From: Ceratothoa steindachneri | Lineage: Eukaryota; Arthropoda; Malacostraca; Isopoda; Cymothoidae | Length of the DNA: 64,000 nt | Direction: 5' to 3' | Assembly: GCA_963969495.1 (NCBI GenBank) | Contig: OZ018319.1 | Coordinates: forward strand, 203,921,100-203,985,099 | In this document: positions 43,570 to 54,632 of the stretch, piece after piece | Layout of the letters: every line of letters starts with the position of its first letter | Position numbering within the stretch: position 1 is the first letter of the stretch | The notes under the pieces: generated by a model | What the model was told of the DNA's origin: nothing | What the model saw: only the letters and a program-made list of their open reading frames with translations | Database searches by the model: none | Translations under genes and position numbers: made by a program

Positions 43570-44870
43570 TGTGATAGAACGGTCTGAGGCCGCTTAAATT
43601 CAGCCGCTATCACATGTTTAGAAACACATGCTACCTACGCGCATCTGCGAGAGGAAGCAGAGCGCGTTATCGCCCACCTTAGCCAATATTTATTCAAGGA
43701 GGTTCATTCCCCCGTTTCGCCTCCATACCTCGATCTCGCCAGATTGAGTTAGGCTTATGGGCAGATAAGGTATTTTCGTAGGCGCGACCGGGGCATTCCC
43801 CCGAAGTCCCCCACTCAATTATCCCCTACGCTATGGAGACAGCTCCGGATACTTATACATAGCTTTTCCCGATTGAAGCAGATCAGATCCAGATTATCTT
43901 CGCGAGGCATCACGCCGATCCGGTCTCCCTTGTGCACCATAGGAGCTCTCTACCTCGAGAACTACCTTATTGTCCAGAAGAGGACAATATCCCTTGAGTG
44001 CCAAGGTTCGTGCCTTCGAGACGCCAAGTCAATAAGGCCCCCCCTGTTGTTCAGAAAGAGAACAACGTTAGAACAGCCATTGTTCTTTGAGCCCGTTGAC
44101 AAGAGACGGTTCTTCCCCCCCTGTTGTTCAGAAAGAGAACAACGTTATAACAGCCATTGTTCTTCAAGCTCGTTCGTCAAGAAACGGTTCTCATTCCCAA
44201 GACATCACGTCAGGATAATTTAATTACCCCCTTTTTAGTGTTCTTCAAGAGAACGCTTGGTTTCAACAATAACCTCTATTGTTCATCTAGAACATCCCCG
44301 ATTTGCTGTCACAAAGATTGCTCGTACCTCCAAGCCCCACTTCGCTCTCACTCTTCGAAGACTGTCCTTTTTCCTTCGCTAAGGACAACCCCCGAAGAAC
44401 CCTGTTGCTGGAAATCGCCAGTCGACCGAAGATTCCTTCGCCTCGTCTTCCTCTGCACAACAATTTTGTAATTACGTAAGCTGAGCATTACCTTTAATCA
44501 TCTAACCTTTTGTCAACACTACCCTGTTCTTTAAATGGTTTAGCAAACCATTCCCCCCCCTTTTTAATTTTTATTTGTTTAGCTTTTTAAATCTCTCTAA
44601 ATCTTAATCCTCGTATTAGTCAGATATTCCCACGACCCTTCCCATTCTCCGTTTATGTAAACATTTTTTTGTGTGTTTTTGATAGTTTAATTAATAAAAC
44701 TATTTTATTAATGATAGCCATATTGTTATCCTTGAGCTCAGTTCCACTTCTTAAGCATATTGAAGATAAATAACCTCGGTCAATCAGATTACCACGAACT
44801 CGAAATATTAGAATAATTCCCTCAACGAATAGTTATATATGGTATATCGTCGAGAGCCTATTCTACGACA
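43570..44870 (+). mobile_element. Candidate solo LTR, about 1.3 kb
   Basis: The 5' end TGTGATAGAACGG and the reverse complement of the 3' end TGTCGTAGAATAGG resemble each other, giving TG..CA termini. The flanks ATATG (43565-43569) and TTATG (44871-44875) could be a 5-bp target duplication with one mismatch. The interior is less AT-rich than the surroundings at 43590-44480, holds a 77-bp tandem duplication and has AATAAA (44694-44699) near the 3' end. Open frames inside (43873-44223, 44157-44471) show no domain. No partner LTR lies in the window. Confidence 0.45.
44039..44193. repeat. 77-bp tandem duplication inside the candidate LTR
   Basis: Two copies of CCCCCTGTTGTTCAGAAAGA..CAACGTTA..ACAGCCATTGTTCTT start at 44043 and 44120. 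Each carries a small hairpin GTTGTTC-AGAAA-GAGAACAAC. Confidence 0.92.
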
Positions 44871-45944
44871 TTATGAATAAAATAAATGTTCGTCATACCA
44901 AAAGTTAAAAGAATGGGCTTAAATATAAGTCGTGGATCAAAATCTAAATGTTAAAATAAAGAACTCTTTGTAGGAACAAAGATATAATAGAAAGGATGGT
45001 TCTGTACCCAAGATGGTAGCAAACAAATCTTTAGCAAGAGGAAAAATATACATAACCCAGTCCTAATGAATAGAATCTTCCTAGTTTAGAGGGATATGTA
45101 CCTATAGCCTTGTGGGTTTAACAACTTTAACCAAAAAGAATAAATAAATTTTGCTAGTTGACAAGGGTAAATTCGACTTACTGAACAAGATAGTATTATA
45201 ATTTTCTTTTTACTTCGTATATAACATATCTCATTTCGGTGGATTTTTTTCAGTAAGTTTTAAAGATTTCCCTAATAGATCCCACTCCTAAGACCATCAG
45301 AAAAATTAAGAAAGTTTCCACAAATGATCGATCTCCATCAAGCATCGGAAAGAAACATATTTCTCTCCTATAGTACAACGGTCGTTTGAGACTGCGGCCA
45401 GGAGAATAGTGAGAAAAGTCAACTGCACTAATGTGTGATAGAAGGGAAATTGCCTACGAAGAAACCAATAACAATAATCATTCGGTATGTTTATGGGTTT
45501 TTACATAGAGGTGAAAATGGCTTAAATTCTCACCACTCCTGTCAAAAATATTTTGCATGTTTTTTTTATGAAATTTCGAAATTTTGTCTCGAATCGCGAA
45601 GACACTAATGAGCGTTTGGGATATTTCTTGATTGGAGGTGAAAATTCCGGATAATTTTATATTGGCAAGGATACCGAAAAATTCGTTACTGGGTAATATA
45701 TTGTGATGAAATGTAAAAAGGTGCTGTAAGCCCCGATCAAATTAATGGATAAAATAATATTAAAACTAAATACTTTTATTTTATTTTAAGTAATTCATCT
45801 AACTTTGACCTAATCACATTGAAAATAAGCTTTCCTACCATCAAGTTACTTTGTCGGACGTTGTATAGATAGGTAATTACAGAGTACCTAAAGTCAGTTA
45901 CTTTAGTAACGTATGTCTGAGGCTGTTTGTCTTTACAAGCTAAG
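44871..45944. other. Spacer, no gene recognised
   Basis: AT-rich sequence with no clear feature. Confidence 0.45.
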
Positions 45945-46145
45945 TCAGGTCAGACTAGGTAAGGTTAGGTTGTTAGGTTAGGTTAAGTAAGACTATGTTA
46001 GGTTAGGGTTAGGTTAAGTTAGGTTAAGTAAGGTTGGTTAGGGTTAGGTTAGGTTAGTTTAACTAAGATTAGGTTAGGTTAGGTTATGGTTATGTTAAGG
46101 TTAGGTTAGGTTGAGTTAGATTAAATTAGGTTAGGTTAGGTGAGA
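45945..46145. repeat. Degenerate (TTAGG)n tract
   Basis: About 200 bp of GGTTA-based repeats, mostly GGTTAGGTTA with variants GGTTAAGT and GGGTTAGG. TTAGG is the telomere repeat of most arthropods. The interruptions show this is an old interstitial tract rather than a chromosome end. Confidence 0.9.
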
Positions 46146-47450
46146 TTATGAGAGAAAGAAATAAACAAGATGTTTTAATTCTTTAATTGGGAAAATTGCT
46201 CGTTAATAATAATATAATAAAAAAATTTCATCATCCCCAAATTTTCCTTCCCTTGTCCATAGGTATCTAGGCTAAAGTACCTTCATTTGCCTCAAAATGT
46301 GGTGAAATATTTTTTCTAAGTCAACTTTGGGTTCAAATTCTTCACTAAGTGAACTCTGGATGAAATCGCATATCCCAATTATGTGATTGTAGCTAAGATT
46401 ATACGGTAATTTTTATAACAATTTTAACGTAATTATTTTTAATATTCCTGGTACCTCATGCAGAATGCGCTTTTAATGCTGTAACTTTGCCATCAAAGGT
46501 ACACATTTATCGTGTCAATAATGACCTCAGCAAAATTGAATAGTAAATAAAAGATTTTTGGTTTAATGACCAAATATTCCAAAATTAGTGAAAAGTTTGG
46601 TTAGGTACCTAACAATACAGGAATAATCAGCCGCCTTTGAAAATTAAAATAATGGGTTAATTCACTTCCTTCTCTTTGTAGACCCCAATACTGCTGTAAA
46701 CACCTAAACAAAAGTCTTATTCTAACAAAAGTAAGATTAAAATAAAAGAAATTTGGGGATATATAAAAATTAATTCAGAATTTACTTTCAGGAATATATG
46801 TGGAGAGAAAGTTGCCCAACTAATTTCACAGAGCTTTTCAAAGGAAACCCATTTCCTTTGATCAGCTCCGTGCAAATGTGAGACCACTTAAAAATCTTGA
46901 ATTTAGCATAAATTATTTATTTGTGGATTGTATTTTTTCTTTCTTATTTAATAAAATATTTCTTTAACTGGCCATAATCAGTGATAATGTTTATATAAAT
47001 TATTTATTTATGAATCGTATTATTTTCCTTCGTATTTAATGAAATAATCCCTTAACTGTCCATACTTATTAATAAAGAAGTTAACAAAGAGTAACGAATT
47101 TCTTAATTACTTCTAATCGGATAATCAACGCATGTAATCGAAACCCGAACGTGAAAAGTACAAGCATCGATTAGTTTAAAATGGAGCTGGAAAAGATTAC
47201 AAGTACCTCATGGCTTTAGAGCATTGCGGTAAAGTGATCATGACAAATCATATGCAGAGTTTCCAGAAGCCTTTGTACCAAAGTAGCAGGGATCAAAATA
47301 AAAAGTACCCAAACGTAGAATAGCAATTTTCGTCCACCCACCCCACTTCCACTACATACATTACAAGAAAAAACATATTACTTACTTTTCGTATTATATG
47401 AAAATTTCATAAAAATTTGTATTCAGTAAGTACTGAACTTAATATCTCTA
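46146..47450. other. Spacer, no gene recognised
   Basis: AT-rich. A short local duplication is visible at about 46903-46955 and 46991-47050 (AAATTATTTATTTRTG..CTTCTTATTTAAT). Confidence 0.45.
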
Positions 47451-47454
47451 GTTT

Positions 47455-47525
47455 CTGCTTCTTCTTTTTCTTCTTCTTCTTCTTCTTCTTCTTCTTCTTC
47501 TTCTTCTTCTTCTTCTTCTTCTTCA
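47455..47525. repeat. (TTC)n microsatellite
   Basis: About 70 bases of CTT/TTC repeats, just beyond the 3' end of the hAT fragment. Confidence 0.98.
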
Positions 47526-47587
47526 ACATCTTGGTCGTTTTATTCCGTTTTCTGATGAATATCTGATTTATAGTTAAGCATTTGTGG

Positions 47588-47890
47588 TTATGGATTTAAT
47601 TCAACGCCAAGAATTCCTCTTTTTTCCAAAATCACTTTAATTCTTAGAATGTAATCTAAAAGTTCAAGGCACATTCTATTCCTAAGTTTCGTCTCTTTTG
47701 ATATCACTCTTGAAAATACCCTTTCTGCATTTGCATTTCTCATTGATACAATGTATAGCTTTAAAGCAAATGTTGCTAAATCCCCAAATAAATGGTTGCC
47801 AATTGCAACCTTAGTGTTAAAAATGTGGCACCAAAATAATGCTCCATCCCTTGGTGAATAGAAAAGAATCCCGATTCTTATTCTTTCCAT
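47588..47890 (-). pseudogene. hAT transposase C-terminal dimerisation fragment
   Basis: 100 codons, open. The key run is SMRNANAERVFSRVISKETK, then LRNRMCLELLDYILRIK. This matches the hAT-family C-terminal dimerisation domain, where (S/N)A.AER.FS..... KT..RN.L is conserved. The earlier part shows W and H residues followed by LFGDLATFALKLYIV, the LA..AL.IL segment before it. No upstream catalytic domain was found on the minus strand above 47890, so it is a truncated relic. Confidence 0.8.
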
Positions 47891-48242
47891 GTTACAAATT
47901 TTAAAAGTAAAAAACTGCAGAAGTCAATGTATTCTTTATAACAAAAAAACTCAAAAACAAATTTATGGGGGAGGTATGGTTGAATATCGCAAAAAGTAGC
48001 ACGATTATCAAATACAGTATTATATATTTCGCAAAGTAGGCTGAGGCATAAAAAAGTAAAAAAAATCGCAAAAATTCACACGATCACGCAACATTGCTCG
48101 TATCTTTTTAAATACGATTATACAATTTGGATTAAAATCTACTCGAGTAGAGCGTAAAGTGCGAGGTTTCCATGCATCCTTGTAATTCCTCTTAGAGTGA
48201 AATCTTAAGGAAAACTGCATGCGCTCAGTGATGGTATTCGGT

Positions 48243-48377
48243 TAGTATATCAATGAGTAACCACCTTCACACTATTAGATGGGTCCATTGGATAGACTGA
48301 CTTGCTTGGTGTATATGAATAGCGTCTATCAGGTGTGTCCGATGCAGTGTAAAGGTGGCTCACTCATTGATACACTA
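48243..48377. mobile_element. MITE copy B
   Basis: About 135 bp. The termini GGTTAGTATATCAATGAGTA and, inverted, CTAGTGTATCAATGAGTGAG continue into ACCACCTTCACACT and GCCACCTTTACACT. The loop CCATTGGATAGACTGACTTG..CTTGGTGTATATGAA is the inverse of the loop of copy A at 37612-37650. So the two copies are one family in opposite orientation. Confidence 0.87.
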
Positions 48378-49574
48378 GAGTAGATATGTTCAGTCGCGCC
48401 AAATTGGACCAGAGTATCTTTAGTGGCTTCGAACTGCGGTTGAATATCTTTATTTAATTTAATTATGTATTAATGAAGTTATTTTTCTTTTAATAGGGCT
48501 ATCTTATTTCCATGTTATTTTTGTTTGTTTAAATATATAATTAATATTATTTATCTCCTATAAATAGACATCTCTCGGGATAGCTAAACTTTACCAGTAT
48601 ATTTTGAGGGTCTGCTTACCTTTACAAGCTGCCCATGGCTGGTGATCTTTATAATGTCCTTTTTTCTCAGTTTGTTATCCAATCTATGTTCTACACTCAA
48701 TTAAACGGTGCCCATGTATACTATAAACAACATATTTTTTAGGTATACAAATATTTTGGTGTCCTTTCGCTTTCCCTCATATTTTATTGTACACCACAAA
48801 ATATAAGGCAAGTAGGCTAGAAACTAGTTCACGAAATCTAGTTCTGTATCAAAATATAATTCATTTCTCATCTTATATTTTTATAATAAATATTTGAATG
48901 AAATTGAGGTCTTTGGAACTAGCTGCCTCTATTTCTACTCGTAAATCGTAATATCTACACATTCAATTGAGATTGTCGCAAAGCTTATGGTTTGTTTCGA
49001 TATTAAACTGAGATGTTGGCTTGAATTATCACATGCAAGTGCATATCCCAAGTAGCTTATGTTGTTAGGATATAGGTTCAAATCTTTCTTTATATTTATA
49101 CACGTCATAAACATATTCCCATTTTTTGTTCTATGGATTAACACAAGGCAGGTGAAAGAGAGCAAATATTAACTGATTGCAGTGACGAACGAGAAAAGTG
49201 TCATGTAAAAATACTATGGGATGGTAAAGTTGCATATACGAGAGAACATAAAAAGAAAAAGAATCCATGTCTTCAAATATATGTAACTCAGATCTAGAGT
49301 TACATTGCTTTCCACAATTTTCTACTCAGACTAATTCACCTCTTGACTCACTTATTTTTCCAAACTTTCCTCTAGAGATCACCAGCCCAATTTTCACATA
49401 TTTCTATAAATAAATGAAAGAATATTTCTATTCTTTGAATGATCTCGAATACAAGAGTTTTTGAAGGGCGCATAACGACGGAATGTTCCATCACATATGT
49501 TTAATTACAATAATTACTAGAGTACTTATTACATTAATTACCCAACATATTTTGACTCCTACTGAAAATAACCA
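48378..49574. other. Spacer, no gene recognised
   Basis: AT-rich sequence; short open frames (48935-49165 minus) have no domain. Confidence 0.45.
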
Positions 49575-49835
49575 GAGGTGTTGACCTGAGATGTCAACAT
49601 GAGGTGGTAACCACAGTGATGACAGGAGGTATAGACATAGGTGAGATCACAGGTGCTGACCTGTGGTAGTGAAGATAAGAGGTGATGAAGCTAACAGGTG
49701 ATGATACAGGGTGATGGTGAGAGGTGATGCGAATTGTTGACACGAGGCGATAATATGAAGTGATGACCAGAGATTGTATCCAGAGATGATAACATGAAGT
49801 AGTGACACGAGTTGGTGGCAAGAGAGGATAAAAAC
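49575..49835. repeat. Degenerate GAGGTGATGA-type tandem repeat
   Basis: A loose repeat of GAGGTGATGAC / ACAGGTGATGA / GAGGTGTTGACC words, spaced about 12-25 bases. The minus-strand open frames here come from the repeat. Confidence 0.7.
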
Positions 49836-50039
49836 AACAGGTTTATAAACGTGGTAACGAGTCATTCACAAACATTGCCTAAATTCACCACTGAAACTCC
49901 TTTTCTCCCTGGAGCATCAAAAGGGCTCATGTCTGTCCCTTACTTCTATCTTAATCAAATTTGTGTCGCTGCCAGTTTTTATTCAGCTTTTATCAAATTT
50001 TAGTGACTGGAATTGCTGAGCCACATGTGTCAGATTTAT

Positions 50040-50560
50040 TACTATTAGCTAAAACCTCACCAACTTAGTGTTGACCAAAACAGCTCATCAAGAGATTCAT
50101 GCAGCTGGATACGACGAAAGTGCTGTAAGTGCCAAACCTCTCGTTTTTGACATCAATATTTCTAAATAAAATAGTGTACTGATAATCAGGACTGGAAAAT
50201 GAAGCAATCCATATTGCCAGGACCCCACTCTGAAGCATCCAGGCGTTATGTGATGATTTGGACAGCAGTACCATAGACTTTTCTTGATTATGCTGCAGTC
50301 GTACATAGCCGGGTTAACACTCATGTTTGCCAGTTTCTAGTGACCGGGTCCATCGTACGATACAAATATTCTTCCCAATAGTGGCATGGGCTTGTAAGAT
50401 AATAATGCATCAATCATAACGGCTGAATATTTTTAAGGTTGTCAGATCTTAATATTATCGAAGATTGATTGCACTTTGTATTATAAGAACTGCTTTCTTC
50501 GACCAAAGTCGCTGAAGGAACTGAGACGAGTTTTGCCTTAAGAATTGTTCCAAATTCGTG
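50040..50560 (+). pseudogene. Tc1-like transposase relic
   Basis: Pieces in Tc1 order on the plus strand: TKTAHQEIHAAGYDESAVSA followed by KPLV (the LxxxGYxxxxAxxKPLL segment after the DNA-binding domain), ASRRYVMIWTAVP (KHGGGSVMIWAAIS), and LSDLNIIED (SPDLNIIENLW, with the third catalytic residue region) at 50443-50469. The intervening sequence is damaged by stops and frame changes. No TIRs identified. Confidence 0.62.
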
Positions 50561-51889
50561 GAACCTAAGTAACCACTATATAAGTCAATTTCTCGATACA
50601 TTCAATCAATTAATACAGTCAAATAAGGACAAACTCTATATAAAAAAATAAAAACTCAATTTAACATTGTTTCAATTATTGTGTTTACTCTATCTTTGTA
50701 TTGGATGAATAGTTGGGAACAAACAGAAAATTTCGACTTTAGAGGAAGATAAATGTATAATATTAATTCATAGTCGTTGACTATGAGCTTCGCTACTGGT
50801 CCATTCGAAGAAACTTGTATTGTTTGCCTTAAAAAATATGACTATAATTATAACTACCGGGTAAAAAAAACTTCTATTTTTAATGTTAACCTTGTAGCTA
50901 AAGATTAATTTTGATTACTTGCTAGACATAGAGAATGTTGGTAGGAACTTGTTTTCAAGCCGTTTAAGATGAAATATACATAAATATTATTCACTAGGGA
51001 TAAGATTTGGTGAACAACATTATACTGATTTTGCTCTTTAGATAACATATAAAACAGTTTTAAGGTTTTATAGTCGGAGTAAACTTTTATTCTTTTGTTT
51101 TGGATATTCCTATTAGTTGTTTTTGAGTGAGTGTTTTCGTGTTTTCATGTATCTATTTGATTGTTGTTGTTTTTTCATATTATAAAAGTTTTGGGTCTCA
51201 TCAAGTCGTTTCGTTATATTTAAAAGTTTAAGGATAAAATAGACACTTGAAATTGAATAAATGCTCAGTTTGGGGTAGAAGACAAAAAATGTTTTCATGG
51301 CAAACTGTTCTGGAATAAAATAAAATTTAAATATGTATAACTTTTGAGATGAAAATAGGATTAAAAATTAAAGCACATTTTTCAAGAAATGCAATGATAT
51401 TAAGTTAATTGGGAAAGTTAATTTTAAATTATATTGCGCAAGACATGATATTCTGCACTCAGATAAATTTTTACCTTACGTAACCTAGCTTTATTAAACA
51501 ATTGACCTGGAGAATTGCGTGCTCTACTGGTCGTTAACACTGCAAGTACTTAATCTTAACCGCAAACACAATTCCACTTCCTCACACATTCACCACTTCT
51601 TTTGCCAGCCTCACTGCCGAAACTTTTAAATTCCCTCATTATTTTTCCTTTATTTTTTAAATAACTTCGGGTAAACAGTGTTATTTTAGTCATCAGAAAT
51701 AAACATCCATCATGTTTTCCACCTATTTGTTTCTTATTTTCAATGTTTACACGGTTTCAATGTAGAAATAAATTTAATTTTAAAAATAGAAAATTTCAAC
51801 GTAAACAAACAAGTCACAGCTCCGAGCTAAAATGTGTTTACTTCAGATCCGAATCCAAACCATCGATGTTTAGAAGTTACCATAAATTA
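50561..51889. other. Spacer, no gene recognised
   Basis: AT-rich sequence without recognisable content. Confidence 0.45.
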
Positions 51890-52244
51890 GGTATACAACG
51901 TTGTATCAAATATTTAATGGGAAAAATATTTAGGATATACTTCGTATTTATTCACTTGTATATTACAAAATTATGGCAAGTGAGGAATATTGGGTTTAGG
52001 ATATACTTTGTATGTTAACCAAGATTTTATACTAGCACGTTAAGGAGTATTTAGAGATAAAACACTTGTGTGGATACTTTGCAGATTCGCCTCGACAGGA
52101 ACTCGTTTTATATATTAACAAGTGATAGCACGTGAGGTATACTGCGTTAGGGATATACATTGTATGCTAACTTTTTGTATAATAACAAGTTATAGCAAGC
52201 AAGGTATTTACTTAATTTGGGATGTACTTTGTATGCTAACCACT
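51890..52244. repeat. ~60-bp minisatellite, left block
   Basis: Units such as AGCAAGTGAGGTATACTGCG, TTAGGGATATACTTTGTATG, CTAACC recur about every 60-65 bases (near 51930, 51990, 52145, 52210). The right block resumes at 52686 after an insertion. Confidence 0.8.
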
Positions 52245-52680
52245 GGTGGACCTATGGAAAGAGGGCGGACCGTCCTAGGTTGCACGTTTTTTTTCGGGTG
52301 GTGGCACTTTTTAATGAATTCAAGCCAAGTGCGAATTAGTCAAATATCTTCCAGTATGTATATTTTCGTTTTCTTTTTCAAAACAAAATATGATTTCATT
52401 ATTATTGTAGACGAAAATAAAAACTGTACGAAACTGTTCTTAAGATAAATTTTCATCCCAGTTTTGACCTTCATTATTAATAAAAGTCAAGGCGGCCAGG
52501 GCTCCGCCCCGGACGTCCAATCTTGAGGCGTTCGTTATAATGCGTCGCTCGATTTGCTCGCGGCCTCTCAATTTGGAACTTTGAAAAGTCTTGAAATTGT
52601 ATATTGTTTAGAGGGGCGGCAAACTCTTTTACCGCCTAGGGGCCACAAACACTAGGTACGGCTCTGAAGTTAGGTGTTTT
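52245..52680. mobile_element. hAT-like non-autonomous element inserted in the minisatellite
   Basis: A 436-bp insert interrupts the 60-bp repeat. The right end, read inverted, is CAGAGCCGTACCTAGTGTTT followed by GTGGCCCCTAGGCGG. This is typical of hAT-type termini (CAGRGCCG..). The left end CACTGGTGGACCTATGGAAA resembles it at about 10 of 17 positions. The interior GCCCCGGACGTCC region (52505-52520) is also GC-rich against the surroundings. No 8-bp target duplication could be confirmed. Confidence 0.5.
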
Positions 52681-52760
52681 TTTTATACTAGCAAGTTATC
52701 CCAAGTGAGATATACTGCGTTACATGAAGTATTCAATGGAAGAAAACCATTTCGCATATA
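52681..52760. repeat. ~60-bp minisatellite, right block
   Basis: ATACTAGCAAGTTATCCCAA followed by GTGAGATATACTGCGTTA continues the unit of 51890-52244 after the insert. Confidence 0.75.
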
Positions 52761-53364
52761 CTCTGTAAACTACAAGATCACACAGTTAAACATTGAATAG
52801 TAAACTTGTGGTTTGGGGTTGATATTAATGATTTTAATTGGTTCACGAAATGTCGAAATACTTTTGACTTGGAGATGACCTGAATTTGATTTACAACTCA
52901 AATCATTGATATCTTTGGAAATTAAATACACAATTTACTAAATCACATCATTGAATAATCTAGCCAGCGTTAAACAGTTTAATTTACCACTCAACTTTTA
53001 TAGATCTCAGCTTAATAAGTTACGCTATTCGGCTCTCTTCAATAGTAAACGAGATCGCACCGACAAGATAATGAAATATACATAAAAATTAGAATATTAA
53101 TCGTTGGAAGGCACAAGGAGGCCAGAGTCTGCTGCATGTTTGACTGGGATGGGGTAGTATTGTGCTATGACCCTAACCAGTGAGCAGAGAGCTATTCGTA
53201 ACAAAGGGAGCAGCGAAGGGGAAAGGGTCATTCCATAGATTCCAGGACAGAAGAGTGATGATTTTGTGTGTAAATTTGGACTGGGGAAGAGGTAATGATG
53301 TTGTGTCTAGTGTTATAAATGCTGGCGTCTGCAAAGAGTTACTTGGCTCAAAAGACAAGACCAA
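52761..53364. other. Spacer, no gene recognised
   Basis: The open frame at 53180-53509 has no recognised domain and looks like chance; no splice-supported exon was seen. Confidence 0.4.
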
Positions 53365-53830
53365 CCACTCCATGAATAAGCCCCAAGCCCCCATACCTCT
53401 GCCAAGTGTAAAAGACTTAGATTTGCCACCTAATTTTAATATTTTGGACGATGTTAAATCGTTAGTTTTACCACCTAATCGTTTGAAAAGTTCGAATAAT
53501 CTGAACTAATTGGAATTACTATTCAAATATATGGCATTTCGGAAAGTGCTAAATAATTAGCATTACCACTTAATCCTTTGCTCATTCTGAACAATACCAA
53601 AATACTTTACCACTCAAATATGTAATCTTACAAGGGAATAGTTTTAAAATATATTTTACTACGTAGGGGAAGTTTGTGCTCTTTTATTACTCGCTTATGT
53701 TTTTACCACCAACTTAGTGTTTGCTACCACCGAAATAGTCATTCATTTACGGCTATTAACACCGAATTTGTCATTTCAGGATGTTTTTACCACTAAACGT
53801 TTCTTAAGAAACTTATCTCAGTGAGATGTT
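53365..53830. repeat. Degenerate TTACCACC-type repeat
   Basis: TTTACCACCTAATC, ATTACCACTTAATC, TTTTACCACCAACT and similar words recur irregularly across about 450 bp. It is an old, poorly conserved tandem repeat. Confidence 0.6.
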
Positions 53831-53904
53831 AAATTATCAACGGGAGCCGTAGCCCCCTCCCCCTTCTTTCAAAATTAGTGCCCATTTATCCTCTAAAATG
53901 ATAA

Positions 53905-53985
53905 AAAGTTGCAAGCGGGGTTTGAACCTAGACCCGATAGTTGAGTGGTAAATGACCCTAACCATTCCTGCAAGATACTTGGAAG
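53905..53985 (-). mobile_element. tRNA-derived SINE head
   Basis: On the minus strand: an A-box-like GGAATGGTTAGGGTCATTTA and, about 30 bases later, GGTTCAAACCC, a perfect B-box (53918-53928). The layout is tRNA-like. No 3' tail could be defined. Confidence 0.6.
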
Positions 53986-54339
53986 ATGATTCAAGGTGTT
54001 GTTGCATAGTCAAACATGCTACCGCTCACATATAGTGTGTTACGTGCCCGCCATGCCTCATAGCATGCAGGTTGGACTGCGACTATATACCCGCTACCCT
54101 CTTTTCCTCTTTTATCTCCACCTATTACTTAACCCATCCCTCTTGACATAGTTTCTGGCATTAATGTCCTCGTTAGTTTTCACTTGTTAGTTATAATTAA
54201 CAATATTCTCGAAGCAGAAAAATGGTTAGATCAGTATTCGAGGATTTGTCACTCTGCAAATTATCATTTGTCCTTTGTTTCTTTTGATTATTATTATTAT
54301 CAGAGGAATTCTTTTTAAAAATCTATTTTGTGTTAATTA

Positions 54340-54632
54340 AAAAGCCTCTTCAAGATCATAATATTCAATCAAATTTGATATAGCAGACTGATATAGTAAG
54401 CTGATATAGCAAGGTGATGTAGCAAGCTGATATATTAAGCTGATATAAAAGCTGCCATAGTAAAATAATATAGCAATTTGATATAGCAAGATGATATAGC
54501 AAGCTGAAATAGACAGCTGATATGACAATGTGATATAAAAGCTGGTATAGCTAGCTGATATAGCGATCTGAAATAGCCAGCTGATATGGCAAGCTGAAGT
54601 AGCCAGCGGATATAAAAGCTGGCATAGCTAGC
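54340..54632. repeat. 13-14-bp repeat (AGCTGATATAGCA)n, left block
   Basis: About 20 copies of AGCTGATATAGCA and variants. It is interrupted at 54633 by a solo LTR; copies resume at 55469. Confidence 0.92.

Noticed and set aside
43873..44471. Two overlapping open frames of 116 and 104 codons
   Set aside because: They lie inside the candidate LTR and span its 77-bp duplication; there is no domain and no conserved start.
45945..46145. Chromosome end (telomere)
   Set aside because: The tract is short, degenerate and has unique sequence and TEs on both sides.
53180..53509. 109-codon open frame as a host gene
   Set aside because: No recognisable domain, low-complexity end that runs into the TTACCACC repeat, no splice-site or promoter support.
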